Shown in pieces: positions 25,299 to 33,858 of a DNA stretch of 50,403 nt (positions are counted from its first letter, which is position 1; each line of letters starts with the position of its first letter). Source of the stretch: an uncultured Lachnospiraceae bacterium. GTDB lineage: Bacteria > Bacillota > Clostridia > Lachnospirales > Lachnospiraceae. The position numbers and the translations under genes are program-made. Where the stretch lies: assembly GCA_947178125.1 (NCBI GenBank), contig CAMWXB010000026.1, positions 1 to 50,403 on the forward strand, read 5' to 3'. Below the pieces are notes generated by a model. The model was not told the DNA's origin. It ran no database searches and saw only the letters and a list, made by a program, of their open reading frames with translations.

Positions 25299-26588
25299 AT
25301 GGACAGGAAAATTGCGATTATCGGGGGCGGCGCGGCCGGCATGATGGCTGCCGTTCAGGCGGCGGAGGCGGGGGTCTGCGCAGACCTTTATGAGAGAAAT
25401 GACAGAGTTGGGAAAAAACTGCTTGCCACGGGAAATGGCAGATGCAACTTTTCCAACAGAGATATGAACAGAGATGCCTATTACGGCAGCGCTGTTTCTT
25501 TTTATGAGAAATTTTTTTCGGTGTTCGGCGTTTCAGAGGCGGTTGACTTTTTTGGTCAACACGGAATGCTCATCAAAGACAGGAACGGTTATCTCTATCC
25601 ACTGTCGGAACAGGCATCGACCGTACTCGATATTTTTCGGTTCGCACTGGAAAATGCGAACATTCATCTACATATGGACAGCAAAGTGAAGGCTCTGTCG
25701 AGGGAACGGAGGACGGGTGGTTTTCAGGTGATACTCGATGGGGAAAAAAGGCAGGAGCCGCGCCTTTATCAGGCGGTCATTCTTGCCTGCGGCGGTATGG
25801 CAGCGCCAAAGACCGGCTCCGACGGGAACGGCTATGCGCTGGCTGAAAGTTTCGGCCATCATATCGTGGAGCCTGTACCGGCGCTCGTGCAGCTTCAGTG
25901 TCAGGGGGATTTCTGGAAAAGCGTAGCGGGAGTCCGCACGGAAGCGGTATTAGAACTTTTTATCGATGGAAGAAAAAGAAGCGCCGTGCGGGGAGAACTG
26001 CAGTTGACGGATTATGGCATTTCAGGCATTCCGGTCTTTCAGTTCAGCAGAGAGGCGGCTTATGCGCTTTTATACAAAAAGCAGGTATTGGTAAAGATTG
26101 ATTTTTTGCCGGATTATGAGGAAAAAGCATATCGGCAGTTCTGGGAGCGCCGCTTTGACACGGGAAGGGAACAGACATTGGAGCAGTTTCTGACAGGGAT
26201 TTCCAATAAAAAGCTTAATCAGCTCGTCATCAGGCTGGCAGGATGTAAGCCTTCGGATACCGCCGGGCGGCTCCCGGAAGGAAAACGGAGAAAGATTGCG
26301 GAACTGTATCGGCATTTCACCGTCACGGTCTGCGCAACGAAAGGATTTGAACAGGCACAGGCCAGCGCCGGCGGCATTTTGGCGGAGGAACTGACGGACA
26401 GACTGGAATCGATTTATGCGCCGGGGCTTTTTATGGCGGGAGAGATTATCGATATGGACGGTATCTGCGGCGGCTATAATCTGCAGTGGGCCTGGACGAG
26501 CGGTGCCATAGCGGGAAGGGCTGCGGCCAAATATGTCCGCGGTGTCCGTGGACAGGCCATGAAAGGAACAGGGCAGCGTCATGATTAG
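25299..26588 (+). CDS. HI0933/BaiN-family flavoprotein
   Basis: This 429-residue FAD-dependent oxidoreductase belongs to the HI0933/YhiN (BaiN-like) family. IIGGGAAGMMAAVQAAEAG is the N-terminal dinucleotide fold. GKKLLATGNGRCNFSN and ACGGMAAPKTGSDGNGYALA are strong family markers. C-terminal FMAGEIIDMDGICGGYNLQ closes the FAD site. The true substrates of most members are unknown; some reduce bile acid intermediates. The start codon lies 15 bases after the previous stop and lacks a strong ribosome binding site. It overlaps the following flavoprotein gene by eight bases. Confidence 0.88.
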   Translation: MDRKIAIIGGGAAGMMAAVQAAEAGVCADLYERNDRVGKKLLATGNGRCNFSNRDMNRDAYYGSAVSFYEKFFSVFGVSEAVDFFGQHGMLIKDRNGYLYPLSEQASTVLDIFRFALENANIHLHMDSKVKALSRERRTGGFQVILDGEKRQEPRLYQAVILACGGMAAPKTGSDGNGYALAESFGHHIVEPVPALVQLQCQGDFWKSVAGVRTEAVLELFIDGRKRSAVRGELQLTDYGISGIPVFQFSREAAYALLYKKQVLVKIDFLPDYEEKAYRQFWERRFDTGREQTLEQFLTGISNKKLNQLVIRLAGCKPSDTAGRLPEGKRRKIAELYRHFTVTVCATKGFEQAQASAGGILAEELTDRLESIYAPGLFMAGEIIDMDGICGGYNLQWAWTSGAIAGRAAAKYVRGVRGQAMKGTGQRHD

Positions 26589-28290
26589 GATCAGTCAAAT
26601 AAAAATGCCGGTTTTCCATAAGGAAGAGGCGCTGCCAGAAAAGGCGGCAGAATCATTACATATTGAAAAAAAGGATATTATTTCCTGGAAAATCGCCAAA
26701 AAGTCGATAGATGCCAGAAAGAAACCGGATATTTATTTTATTTATACGATAGATGTGGAAGTCGCTGAAGAAGAGAAGCTTTTGCGGCGGCTTAGCAGGA
26801 ATTTCCGTACAGGAGCGGGAATGCGGGGGATTCAGATTCAGAAGGCAGAGGAAACTTCGTATCATTTTCCGAAAGCCGTGATACCTTCCGATGCCGGACG
26901 TCCGGTCATCATCGGAACGGGACCGGCGGGTCTGTTCTGCGGCTATCTGCTGGCGAAGCACGGTTATCGGCCGATTCTGTTAGAACGGGGAAAGGCCGTA
27001 GAAGACAGGAAAAGGGACGTGGAATTGTTTTGGGAGACAGGGATGCTGCAGCCGGATTCCAATGTGCAATTCGGTGAGGGCGGCGCGGGCACCTTCTCGG
27101 ACGGCAAGCTCAATACGCTCGTGAAGGACAGAAACGGCAGAAACAGGGAAGTGCTCAGGATTTTTGCACGGGCAGGAGCGCCGGAAGAGATTCTTTATGA
27201 AGCGAAACCGCATATCGGGACCGATTTGCTGATGCGTGTTGTGCGGAATATGCGGGAAGAAATTCTTGCATGGGGAGGAGAAGTTCGGTTTGAAAGCAAA
27301 GTAACGGATATTCTGATTGACAGCGGCGCTATACGGGGCGTTGTCATAAACGATATGGAGCGATTGGAAACGGATACAGTCGTGTTGGCAATCGGACACA
27401 GTGCACGGGACACTTTCCAGATGCTCTATGAGCAGGCAGTTCCAATGGAAGCGAAGGCGTTTGCGGTAGGACTGCGGGTGGAGCATCCGCGCCGGATGAT
27501 AGACCGGATACAGTACGGTATGGAAGAGAATCCTTTTTTACAGGCTGCAGATTATAAAGTAACGGCGAAGACGAAAAGCGGAAGAGGGGTATATTCTTTC
27601 TGCATGTGTCCGGGCGGCTATGTGGTAAATGCCTCTTCGGAAAAAGGGCGGTTAGCCATAAACGGCATGAGTTATAGCGGGCGGGCCGGCAGGAACAGCA
27701 ACAGCGCCGTGATCGTTACCGTGACGCCGGAAGATTTTGAAAGCGGTCATCCGCTCTCGGGCATTGCATTTCAGCGGACGCTGGAAGAAAAAGCATATCA
27801 GATCGGTCATGGCAGCATACCGGTGGAACGTTACGGCGATTTTAAGAAAGCGGTGACAGGAAAAGAACCGGAACCTTCCAGGATTTTGCAGGAATACCCC
27901 GATTTTGCCCCGGAACATAAAGGCGGCTATCGCGTTATACCCGCAGAAACGGATATGCATCCGTTTCTGCAGGCGAAAACGGGCCATTGCCCGTTTTCGC
28001 CTGTGCACTCAATCCTGCCGGCGCCCCTGAATCTTGCCTTTATAGAAGGAATGGAACAGTTTGGCCGGAAACTGCCCGGTTTTCAGGACAGCGGCGTGTA
28101 TGTATCGGGTGTGGAGAGCAGGACTTCTTCTCCTGTGCGGATTCGCCGGGACGAGACCGGACAGTCCACAGTCAGAGGTCTTTATCCATGCGGCGAAGGC
28201 GCGGGATATGCGGGCGGCATTACTTCGGCGGCGATGGACGGTATCCTGATCGCGGAAAAGATTGCGGAGCGATATGCTGAAAAACATTGA
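26581..28290 (+). CDS. COG2509-type FAD-dependent protein
   Basis: This 569-residue predicted flavoprotein is of the uncharacterised COG2509 type. An N-terminal domain of about 90 residues contains HIEKKDIISWKIAKKSIDAR, seen in this family. The FAD fold VIIGTGPAGLFCGYLLAKHG starts near 110. NVQFGEGGAGTFSDGKLNT and VYSFCMCPGGYVVNASSE are diagnostic. The C-terminal end has GVESRTSSPVRI and YPCGEGAGYAGGITSAAMDG. No catalytic activity is established for the family. It is translationally linked to the preceding flavoprotein, so the two may act in one redox process. Confidence 0.88.
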   Translation: MIRISQIKMPVFHKEEALPEKAAESLHIEKKDIISWKIAKKSIDARKKPDIYFIYTIDVEVAEEEKLLRRLSRNFRTGAGMRGIQIQKAEETSYHFPKAVIPSDAGRPVIIGTGPAGLFCGYLLAKHGYRPILLERGKAVEDRKRDVELFWETGMLQPDSNVQFGEGGAGTFSDGKLNTLVKDRNGRNREVLRIFARAGAPEEILYEAKPHIGTDLLMRVVRNMREEILAWGGEVRFESKVTDILIDSGAIRGVVINDMERLETDTVVLAIGHSARDTFQMLYEQAVPMEAKAFAVGLRVEHPRRMIDRIQYGMEENPFLQAADYKVTAKTKSGRGVYSFCMCPGGYVVNASSEKGRLAINGMSYSGRAGRNSNSAVIVTVTPEDFESGHPLSGIAFQRTLEEKAYQIGHGSIPVERYGDFKKAVTGKEPEPSRILQEYPDFAPEHKGGYRVIPAETDMHPFLQAKTGHCPFSPVHSILPAPLNLAFIEGMEQFGRKLPGFQDSGVYVSGVESRTSSPVRIRRDETGQSTVRGLYPCGEGAGYAGGITSAAMDGILIAEKIAERYAEKH

Positions 28291-28325
28291 GAACATTTTT
28301 CAAAATATAGAATGGAGCGTTTACG

Positions 28326-29186
28326 ATGTCAGATTTAAGAGAAATGATGAAAGATAAGAAGAGGATCGTGATCAAGATCGGTTCTTCTTCTTTGCAGCAT
28401 GCAGAAACAGGGGATCTGGATTATACGAAACTGGACGTGCTCGTTCGGGAACTGTGCGACCTGCGGAATCAGGGAAAAGATGTGGTGCTCGTTACATCGG
28501 GTGCGATCGCGGTCGGCAGGAAGGCTGTTTTCATCAAAGATGAAAAAGAAGATAACCCGATTGCGGTCAAGCAGGCCTATGCGGCGGTCGGTCAGGCAAG
28601 GCTCATGATGACATACCAGAAGATTTTTGCGGAATATAATCAGGTGGCGGCACAGATTTTAATGACAAAGAATACGATCGTGGATAATCTGAATCGTTTC
28701 AATGCGCAGAATACCTTCGCGGAGCTGTTCAAACTTGGCGTTATTCCAATCGTGAACGAGAATGACACGGTCGCTACTTATGAGATTGAAATCGGTGATA
28801 ACGATACCCTGTCCGCTATAGTGGCATCCCTCGTCAAAGCAGATTTATTGATTCTTTTATCGGATATCGACGGTCTGTATACGGACGATCCGCGGAAAAA
28901 CCCGGATGCGCAATATATAGAGGTGGTGGAAAAACTGACGGACGACTTGATGGAAATGGGAAAAACTTCTACCGGAAGCGATTCCGGTACCGGCGGTATG
29001 AATACGAAGTTACAGGCTGCAAAAATTGCAGGCAGTACGGGCGTTGATATGATCATCGCCAACAGTAAAGATATCAAAGTAATCCACAGACTGCTGTCCG
29101 GCCAGAAAATCGGGACACTTTTCCTGGCGGATCCGGATGAGAATTTTGATCTGCCGTTGTATGTGCAGCAGATGCACAGGGAATGA
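28326..29186 (+). CDS. proB: Glutamate 5-kinase
   Basis: ProB phosphorylates glutamate with ATP, the first step of proline synthesis. Amino-acid-kinase motifs are KIGSSSL at residues 17-23, VTSGAIAVGRKAV, NENDTVATYEIEIGDNDTLSA and the ADLLILLSDIDGLYTDDPR segment. At 286 residues it ends soon after the kinase domain and lacks the PUA domain found in the 367-residue E. coli protein; short forms are common in Firmicutes. proA lies 1 kb downstream, after a DUF896 gene and a folate gene. The proB stop codon is part of the first stem of hairpin element C. Confidence 0.95.
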   Translation: MSDLREMMKDKKRIVIKIGSSSLQHAETGDLDYTKLDVLVRELCDLRNQGKDVVLVTSGAIAVGRKAVFIKDEKEDNPIAVKQAYAAVGQARLMMTYQKIFAEYNQVAAQILMTKNTIVDNLNRFNAQNTFAELFKLGVIPIVNENDTVATYEIEIGDNDTLSAIVASLVKADLLILLSDIDGLYTDDPRKNPDAQYIEVVEKLTDDLMEMGKTSTGSDSGTGGMNTKLQAAKIAGSTGVDMIIANSKDIKVIHRLLSGQKIGTLFLADPDENFDLPLYVQQMHRE

Positions 29187-29264
29187 AGATTTTCTAAGGC
29201 GTCGAAAGACGCCGCCTAAGAAAATCTAATCATTCCCGGCAGAATGTCCGGTCGGACATTCTGC
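29179..29264 (+). repeat. Intergenic hairpin element, copy C (short form)
   Basis: GGGAATGA (29179-29186), which includes the proB stop codon, pairs with TCATTCCC (29230-29237). Inside, AGATTTTCT (29187-29195) pairs with AGAAAATCT (29219-29227), capped by GGCGTC-GAAA-GACGCC (29198-29213). A perfect 11-pair hairpin GCAGAATGTCC/GGACATTCTGC (29239-29264) follows with loop GGTC. It is very close to copy B at 8017, with sequence differences mainly in the second hairpin and the cap. Confidence 0.8.
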
Positions 29265-29299
29265 GAGGCTGGGCGGAAGGAAAAATGGGGAGGAAGAGA

Positions 29300-29539
29300 A
29301 TGAATGGTAATGGAATAGAAGCGATGATTCAAAGGATCAATGAGTTGTATCATAAGTCGCAGGCGGAAGGGTTGACGGATGCGGAGAAAAAGGAGCAGGC
29401 AGAGCTTCGAAGAGCTTATGTGGCGAATGTCAGGAATAACCTGAAAAGCCAGCTCGATAATATCTCCATTGTGGAAAAGGATGGGACGATAACGAATCTT
29501 GGTGAAAAGCATAACCAGGCGGACAGTTCACAGGAATAG
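29300..29539 (+). CDS. DUF896 small protein
   Basis: This 79-residue protein is of the DUF896 (YnzC-like) family. The helical hairpin MIQRINELYHKSQAEGLTDA followed by EKKEQAELRRAYVANVRNNL is the family signature, and the tail is disordered. Function is not well defined; related Bacillus proteins are small SOS- or stress-associated cytoplasmic proteins. The ATG at 29300 has GGGGAGG six bases upstream, so the ATG at 29285 is unlikely. It sits between proB and the 5-formyl-THF cyclo-ligase gene, probably in one transcript. Confidence 0.85.
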   Translation: MNGNGIEAMIQRINELYHKSQAEGLTDAEKKEQAELRRAYVANVRNNLKSQLDNISIVEKDGTITNLGEKHNQADSSQE

Positions 29540-29565
29540 AAAGGAATACTGGAAAAGAAACACTG

Positions 29566-30156
29566 ATGGAAGAGAAGAAGAGGCTTAGAAGGCAGATTTT
29601 GGCGCTGCGGGATGCAATGCCGGCAGATGAGCGGGAGGAGAAGAGCCGGAAGATTACGGAAACACTGGTATCAATGCCGTTTTATGGAGAAGCGGATTGT
29701 ATTATGACTTATGTAAACTATAAAAGCGAAGTCAATACGACTGACTTGGTCAATAAGGCTTTGGCGGACGGAAAGCGGGTCTTTGCGCCGAAAGTATCCG
29801 GAGAAACAATGGAATTTTATCAACTGACCGGAATGGAAGACTTACAGGAAGGATATAAGGGAATCAGGGAGCCGGTTTCCGGAAGGATATTTGATGCGGA
29901 AACGGCCGCTGACCATACGCTTATGCTGATGCCGGGGGCTGTTTTTGATGAGCAGTGTCATCGTATCGGTTATGGGAAGGGATTTTATGATAGATATTTA
30001 AAGCGTCTATTGGAAACGGGAATCTCTGTCCGGACGCTTGCTTTGTGCTATGAATGTCAGGTCTTGTCGGAAATACCGTTTGAAGGGCATGATGTCAGAC
30101 CACAGGCAATTTTGACAGAGATGCGGTTCAGAAGGCATCCGGATAGAACGGATTGA
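29566..30156 (+). CDS. 5-formyltetrahydrofolate cyclo-ligase
   Basis: The enzyme converts 5-formyl-THF to 5,10-methenyl-THF with ATP, returning a side product to the one-carbon pool. The 196-residue length and the N-terminal KKRLRRQILALRDAMPADER are typical. MLMPGAVFDEQCHRIGYGKGFYDRYL is the substrate/ATP-binding signature near residues 125-150 (split here by no gap). Gene names ygfA, yqgN and fthC are used in different species. It connects functionally with fhs, folD and metH elsewhere in this window, although it is placed in the proB-proA cluster. Confidence 0.93.
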   Translation: MEEKKRLRRQILALRDAMPADEREEKSRKITETLVSMPFYGEADCIMTYVNYKSEVNTTDLVNKALADGKRVFAPKVSGETMEFYQLTGMEDLQEGYKGIREPVSGRIFDAETAADHTLMLMPGAVFDEQCHRIGYGKGFYDRYLKRLLETGISVRTLALCYECQVLSEIPFEGHDVRPQAILTEMRFRRHPDRTD

Positions 30157-30188
30157 GATAAATCGAGAAAGGAACAGGGGGCATAACG

Positions 30189-31436
30189 ATGAATAATTTG
30201 GAAGAACTGGGAAAAAGAGCGACAGAAGCGAAGTATAGATTACAGACGTTGTCTGCCGAAAGGAAGAATGAGGCGTTACAGGCGGTTGCAAAAGCTTTTT
30301 TGGCAAGAAAACAGGAAATGCTTTCTGCCAATGAGAAAGATTTGAAAATTGGGGAAGAAAACGGCATGCACCCTGGTCTGCTCGACAGACTCAGACTGAC
30401 GGATGAGCGGATTTGCGGGATGGCGGATGGTCTGATGGAGATTACGGAGCTTTCTGATCCGATTGGGGAGATATTGGATCGTTTTGACAGGCCAAATGGG
30501 CTGCACATTACCAAACTGCGCGTTCCGTTCGGTGTTATCGGTATCATTTATGAGTCCAGGCCGAATGTTACGGCGGATGCTTTTGGATTGTGTTTTAAGA
30601 CCGGCAATGCGGTCATCTTAAAAGGCGGGAAGGATGCGATTCATTCCAATATTGCGATTTCCGATATCATTCGGGAAACTTTGGAGCAGGAGGGCATCGT
30701 GAATGATGCCATTCAGCTGATCACGGATACGGACAGACAGACGACGAATGAGTTCATGAAGCTGAACCGGTATGTGGATGTGTTGATTCCGAGAGGCGGA
30801 GCCGGACTGATCCGCGCCGTTGTGGAGAACAGTACGATTCCGGTCATTGAGACCGGAACGGGGAACTGCCACATCTATATCGATGAGGATGCGGATATTG
30901 CGAAAGCGGTCCCGATCATCATCAATGCCAAAACACAGCGCATCGGAGTCTGTAATTCCTGTGAATCGCTCGTTATCCATGAGAAAATTGCGGATAGGTT
31001 TCTTCCTGCGCTCGCAGACGCTCTGCGGGAGAAAAATGTGGAGATGCGGGGCGATGAGCGGGTAAGAAAGCTGATTCCCGACTGTCTATGCGCAACGGAG
31101 GAAGATTATGGGACGGAATATCTGGACTATATTATTTCCATGAAAACAGTTTCCTGTCTGGAAGAGGCGATTGCCCATATAAACCGCTATACGACCCGCC
31201 ATTCCGATGCCATCATTACGGAAAATGAAGAGCATGCCCAATCATTCTTACAGGGAATCGATTCGGCTTGTGTTTATGTCAATGCGTCTACCAGATTTAC
31301 TGACGGGTTTGAGTTCGGTTTCGGTGCGGAAATCGGAATCAGTACCCAGAAGCTTCATGCGAGAGGCCCTATGGGACTGAAAGAATTGACCACATATAAA
31401 TATACAATTGTCGGAGATGGACAGACAAGACCGTAA
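30189..31436 (+). CDS. proA: Glutamate-5-semialdehyde dehydrogenase
   Basis: ProA reduces glutamyl-5-phosphate with NADPH to the semialdehyde, which cyclises to the proline precursor. The 415-residue aldehyde-dehydrogenase-fold protein has [19 protein letters not shown] (about 113-131), [14 protein letters not shown], and the catalytic-Cys region [13 protein letters not shown] (about 250-262). The C-terminal [20 protein letters not shown] is typical. The substrate phosphate comes from ProB at 28326. The following stretch contains AT-rich sequence and a new promoter region before the chemoreceptor gene. Confidence 0.96.
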   Translation: MNNLEELGKRATEAKYRLQTLSAERKNEALQAVAKAFLARKQEMLSANEKDLKIGEENGMHPGLLDRLRLTDERICGMADGLMEITELSDPIGEILDRFDRPNGLHITKLRVPFGVIGIIYESRPNVTADAFGLCFKTGNAVILKGGKDAIHSNIAISDIIRETLEQEGIVNDAIQLITDTDRQTTNEFMKLNRYVDVLIPRGGAGLIRAVVENSTIPVIETGTGNCHIYIDEDADIAKAVPIIINAKTQRIGVCNSCESLVIHEKIADRFLPALADALREKNVEMRGDERVRKLIPDCLCATEEDYGTEYLDYIISMKTVSCLEEAIAHINRYTTRHSDAIITENEEHAQSFLQGIDSACVYVNASTRFTDGFEFGFGAEIGISTQKLHARGPMGLKELTTYKYTIVGDGQTRP

Positions 31437-31521
31437 GTATGGGGAAATTTTGTATTTTCGTTTTTCTTTTCGAAATTGTTTGAAAAATTAGGAGTTTTAG
31501 GAGTTTTTCGCAAATAAAATA

Positions 31522-31550
31522 TTTTTTTTCGCACAGTCCTATGATATAAT
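31522..31550 (+). promoter_or_regulatory. Candidate promoter of the chemoreceptor gene
   Basis: TATAAT lies at 31545-31550. The hexamer 17 bases upstream (TTTTTT, 31522-31527) is a poor -35. The intergenic stretch is AT-rich and isolated from proA by 150 bases, so a start here is plausible. Confidence 0.4.
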
Positions 31551-31586
31551 AAATAAATACTAACAGGAAAACGGGGAGAGATGCTT

Positions 31587-33350
31587 ATGACGGACAAAGA
31601 AAAGAAAGAAACGAGAACGAAGAAAAAGGGTTTGGGGATTCTGCCTAAAATGGTATTGATGTGTTCTTTGCCAATGATCATTTTGGAAGTTGTAATTACG
31701 GTATATGCCATCAATGCGCTGCAGGATGGTATGAAATCAGAAGCTTTTAACGGGCTGAACAATGTGTGCCAGTCTGTTGCGGCGGCTTATGAAGCGGTCG
31801 ATCCCGGCGATTACCGTTTAGAAGGGGATGTGCTTTACAAAGGTGATTATTGTGTAACGGAAAATGTAGCGGTCATTGACAGCTTTACCGAAGATTCAGA
31901 TGTTTCCGTTACATTGTTCTATGGGGATACGAGGAGCGCCACTTCTCTGATCGACAAGGAAACAGGAAACCGGATTGTTGGTACGAAAGCTTCCGATGTG
32001 GTGATAAGTACTGTTTTACAGGGCGGAAAGGATTACTATACGGATAAAATCGCAATCAACGGTGAGAATTACTATGCTTATTATAAGCCGGTAAAGAATG
32101 ACGGAGGGCAGATTGTCGGTATGGTATTTGCCGGACGGCCGAGCGCTGATGTGGATGCGGTCATTATCAGGCAGACAGCCAGTATCGGAGGAATCGCGGT
32201 CGTTATCCTGCTGATATCTATTGTTATCTGTACACTTCTTGTAAAGGGAATCGTGCGCGTTGTGCTTCATGCCGAGGGCTTGCTGGCAGGAATTGCTGAC
32301 GGCCAGTTGAAAATACAGTTAAACGGCAGTGCAGCAAAGATCGGCGAATCAGCCAGGAACAGAACGGATGAAATCGGTATGATGGTCTCATCCATGTATG
32401 AACTGGTAGAAAAGCTGCAGAGCATGGTGATGAGTATTAAGAAAACAACGGAAAATCTGATGCAGTCGGGAGATTCTCTGGAATCTATGGCATCGCAGAC
32501 GAGCACGACGGCGGATGAAATCAGTCATGCAGTTGAAGATATTTCCAAAGGTGCGGTAACGCAGGCGGAAGATATCGAAGCGGCGACGACTCAGGTCACG
32601 AATATCGGAGAGATGATTGAGCAGATTGTAAACGGTGTCAAAGGATTGGATGAAGTATCTTTGAACATCAAAAAAGCAGATGATGAATCCGAGCAGATCA
32701 TCAGTGAATTGAGCATTTCCAATGACAGAACGATCGATGCGATTCAGAAAATCGGTGCGTCTGTGCGCACGACAAATGAATCGGTCGGAAAAATACAGGA
32801 GGCAATCAATCTGATCACGGCGATTGCCAGTGAAACAAGCCTGCTTGCATTGAATGCGAGCATTGAAGCTGCAAGAGCAGGAGAAGCCGGAAGGGGATTT
32901 GCAGTAGTAGCTTCTCAGATTTCCAAATTGTCGGAAGATTCCAATAATTCGGCAAAGACGATTGAAGACATCATTACGCAGCTTTCCGCAGACTCGGAGG
33001 CATCGGTCCAGATTATGACTGAGGTCGGAGAAATCATTAATGAACAGCAGCGCAAGCTGGATGAGACGAAGAATAAGTTCAAGGATGTCAGTAAAGGCAT
33101 TGAAATTTCGATGTCAGAAACAGAGAAGATTTATGAGCAGACCAAAGAATGTGATCAGGCAAGAGCCCATGTAACGGATGTCATCCAGAATCTGTCCGCT
33201 GTTGCACAGCAGAATGCGGCATCGACGGAAGAGACCAATGCAGCGATGCAGGAGTTGAATGCAACGATTAATCTGCTTGCCGAGGCTGCAAAAGATTTGA
33301 AGGATATTGCGGAAGAACTTGAAGAGGATGTTTCTTTCTTTAAAGTTTAG
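31587..33350 (+). CDS. Methyl-accepting chemotaxis protein with single Cache domain
   Basis: This 587-residue chemoreceptor has an N-terminal transmembrane helix (about 20-45) and an external Cache-like sensor (about 50-190) with [17 protein letters not shown] and [13 protein letters not shown], resembling the sCache_3 type. A second helix (about 195-220) and a HAMP-like linker follow. The cytoplasmic signalling hairpin has the highly conserved [17 protein letters not shown]. Ligand identity cannot be read. No che or fla genes are in the window. The ATG at 31587 has GGGGAG eight bases upstream; the ATG at 31581 is too close to it. Confidence 0.9.
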   Translation: MTDKEKKETRTKKKGLGILPKMVLMCSLPMIILEVVITVYAINALQDGMKSEAFNGLNNVCQSVAAAYEAVDPGDYRLEGDVLYKGDYCVTENVAVIDSFTEDSDVSVTLFYGDTRSATSLIDKETGNRIVGTKASDVVISTVLQGGKDYYTDKIAINGENYYAYYKPVKNDGGQIVGMVFAGRPSADVDAVIIRQTASIGGIAVVILLISIVICTLLVKGIVRVVLHAEGLLAGIADGQLKIQLNGSAAKIGESARNRTDEIGMMVSSMYELVEKLQSMVMSIKKTTENLMQSGDSLESMASQTSTTADEISHAVEDISKGAVTQAEDIEAATTQVTNIGEMIEQIVNGVKGLDEVSLNIKKADDESEQIISELSISNDRTIDAIQKIGASVRTTNESVGKIQEAINLITAIASETSLLALNASIEAARAGEAGRGFAVVASQISKLSEDSNNSAKTIEDIITQLSADSEASVQIMTEVGEIINEQQRKLDETKNKFKDVSKGIEISMSETEKIYEQTKECDQARAHVTDVIQNLSAVAQQNAASTEETNAAMQELNATINLLAEAAKDLKDIAEELEEDVSFFKV

Positions 33351-33364
33351 GTCTGGGGGTTAGA

Positions 33365-33622
33365 ATGAACGACGAATTAAAGATGTCCGTATCTCCGATT
33401 TGTACGAAAGATGGAAAAAAATATGCTTTTGTGTCTTTTACAGACGGAAAACGGACTGCGGAAGGGAAAATTCCCGACTGTAAAATTACCGCCTGCGACG
33501 GCTTTGACAAAGATGAGGTCGTACAGCTGGAAGACTATATGAGCCGGGAACTGCCGCAGTTAAAGAAAATGGCGGCAGGAATCGATATCATGAGAAATTT
33601 TATGGATGGTGCAAAAATATAG
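33365..33622 (+). CDS. Small conserved-looking protein of unknown function
   Basis: This 85-residue cytoplasmic protein has no recognised family. A beta-rich first half includes KYAFVSFTDGKRTAEGKIPDC. Two possible helices follow (about 50-80), with QLEDYMSRELPQLKKMAAG. GGGGG lies about eight bases before the ATG. It is 14 bases after the chemoreceptor gene and precedes a strong terminator, so it probably belongs to that transcript. Confidence 0.6.
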   Translation: MNDELKMSVSPICTKDGKKYAFVSFTDGKRTAEGKIPDCKITACDGFDKDEVVQLEDYMSRELPQLKKMAAGIDIMRNFMDGAKI

Positions 33623-33644
33623 CAAACATGCGCCGTAAGGCACA

Positions 33645-33690
33645 CGAAAAAGAGCGGAAGCCCCACAGTGAGGGGAACCGCTCTTTTTCG
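33645..33690. terminator. Strong, possibly bidirectional terminator
   Basis: CGAAAAAGAGCGG (33645-33657) pairs perfectly with CCGCTCTTTTTCG (33678-33690), a 13-pair stem with an inner CCCC/GGGG pairing. The A-run on the left and T-run on the right let it work in either direction. Confidence 0.85.
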
Positions 33691-33737
33691 TTAAAAAGTA
33701 AACGAAGTTTTTTGTAGAAAAATGAGAGGGAGAACGG

Positions 33738-33743
33738 TATAAT
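33738..33743 (+). promoter_or_regulatory. Candidate -10 box of the hydrogenase operon
   Basis: TATAAT at 33738-33743 lies 116 bases before the hydrogenase-partner start codon. TAGAAA at 33715-33720 is the -35 at 17 bases, a weak match. Transcription from here would place the tandem hairpins at 33751 in the leader. Confidence 0.45.
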
Positions 33744-33750
33744 AATAGAA

Positions 33751-33810
33751 ATGTCTCCAATGGGAGCCATATCTAATAGAAGTGGCTTCAATGGAAGCTG
33801 TTTCTAATGA
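33751..33810 (+). repeat. Two tandem 31-base hairpin units before the hydrogenase genes
   Basis: The first unit has CTCC (33755-33758), AATG, GGAG (33763-33766); the second has CTTC (33786-33789), AATG, GAAG (33794-33797). The units share TCTAAT further on. The C to T change in the left arm is matched by G to A in the right arm, so pairing is kept. They lie in the presumed leader of the hydrogenase operon. Confidence 0.55.
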
Positions 33811-33858
33811 GGTAAAAGGCAGAAAGTTATAAGAATACAAAAGTACAGGGGGTTTTAT

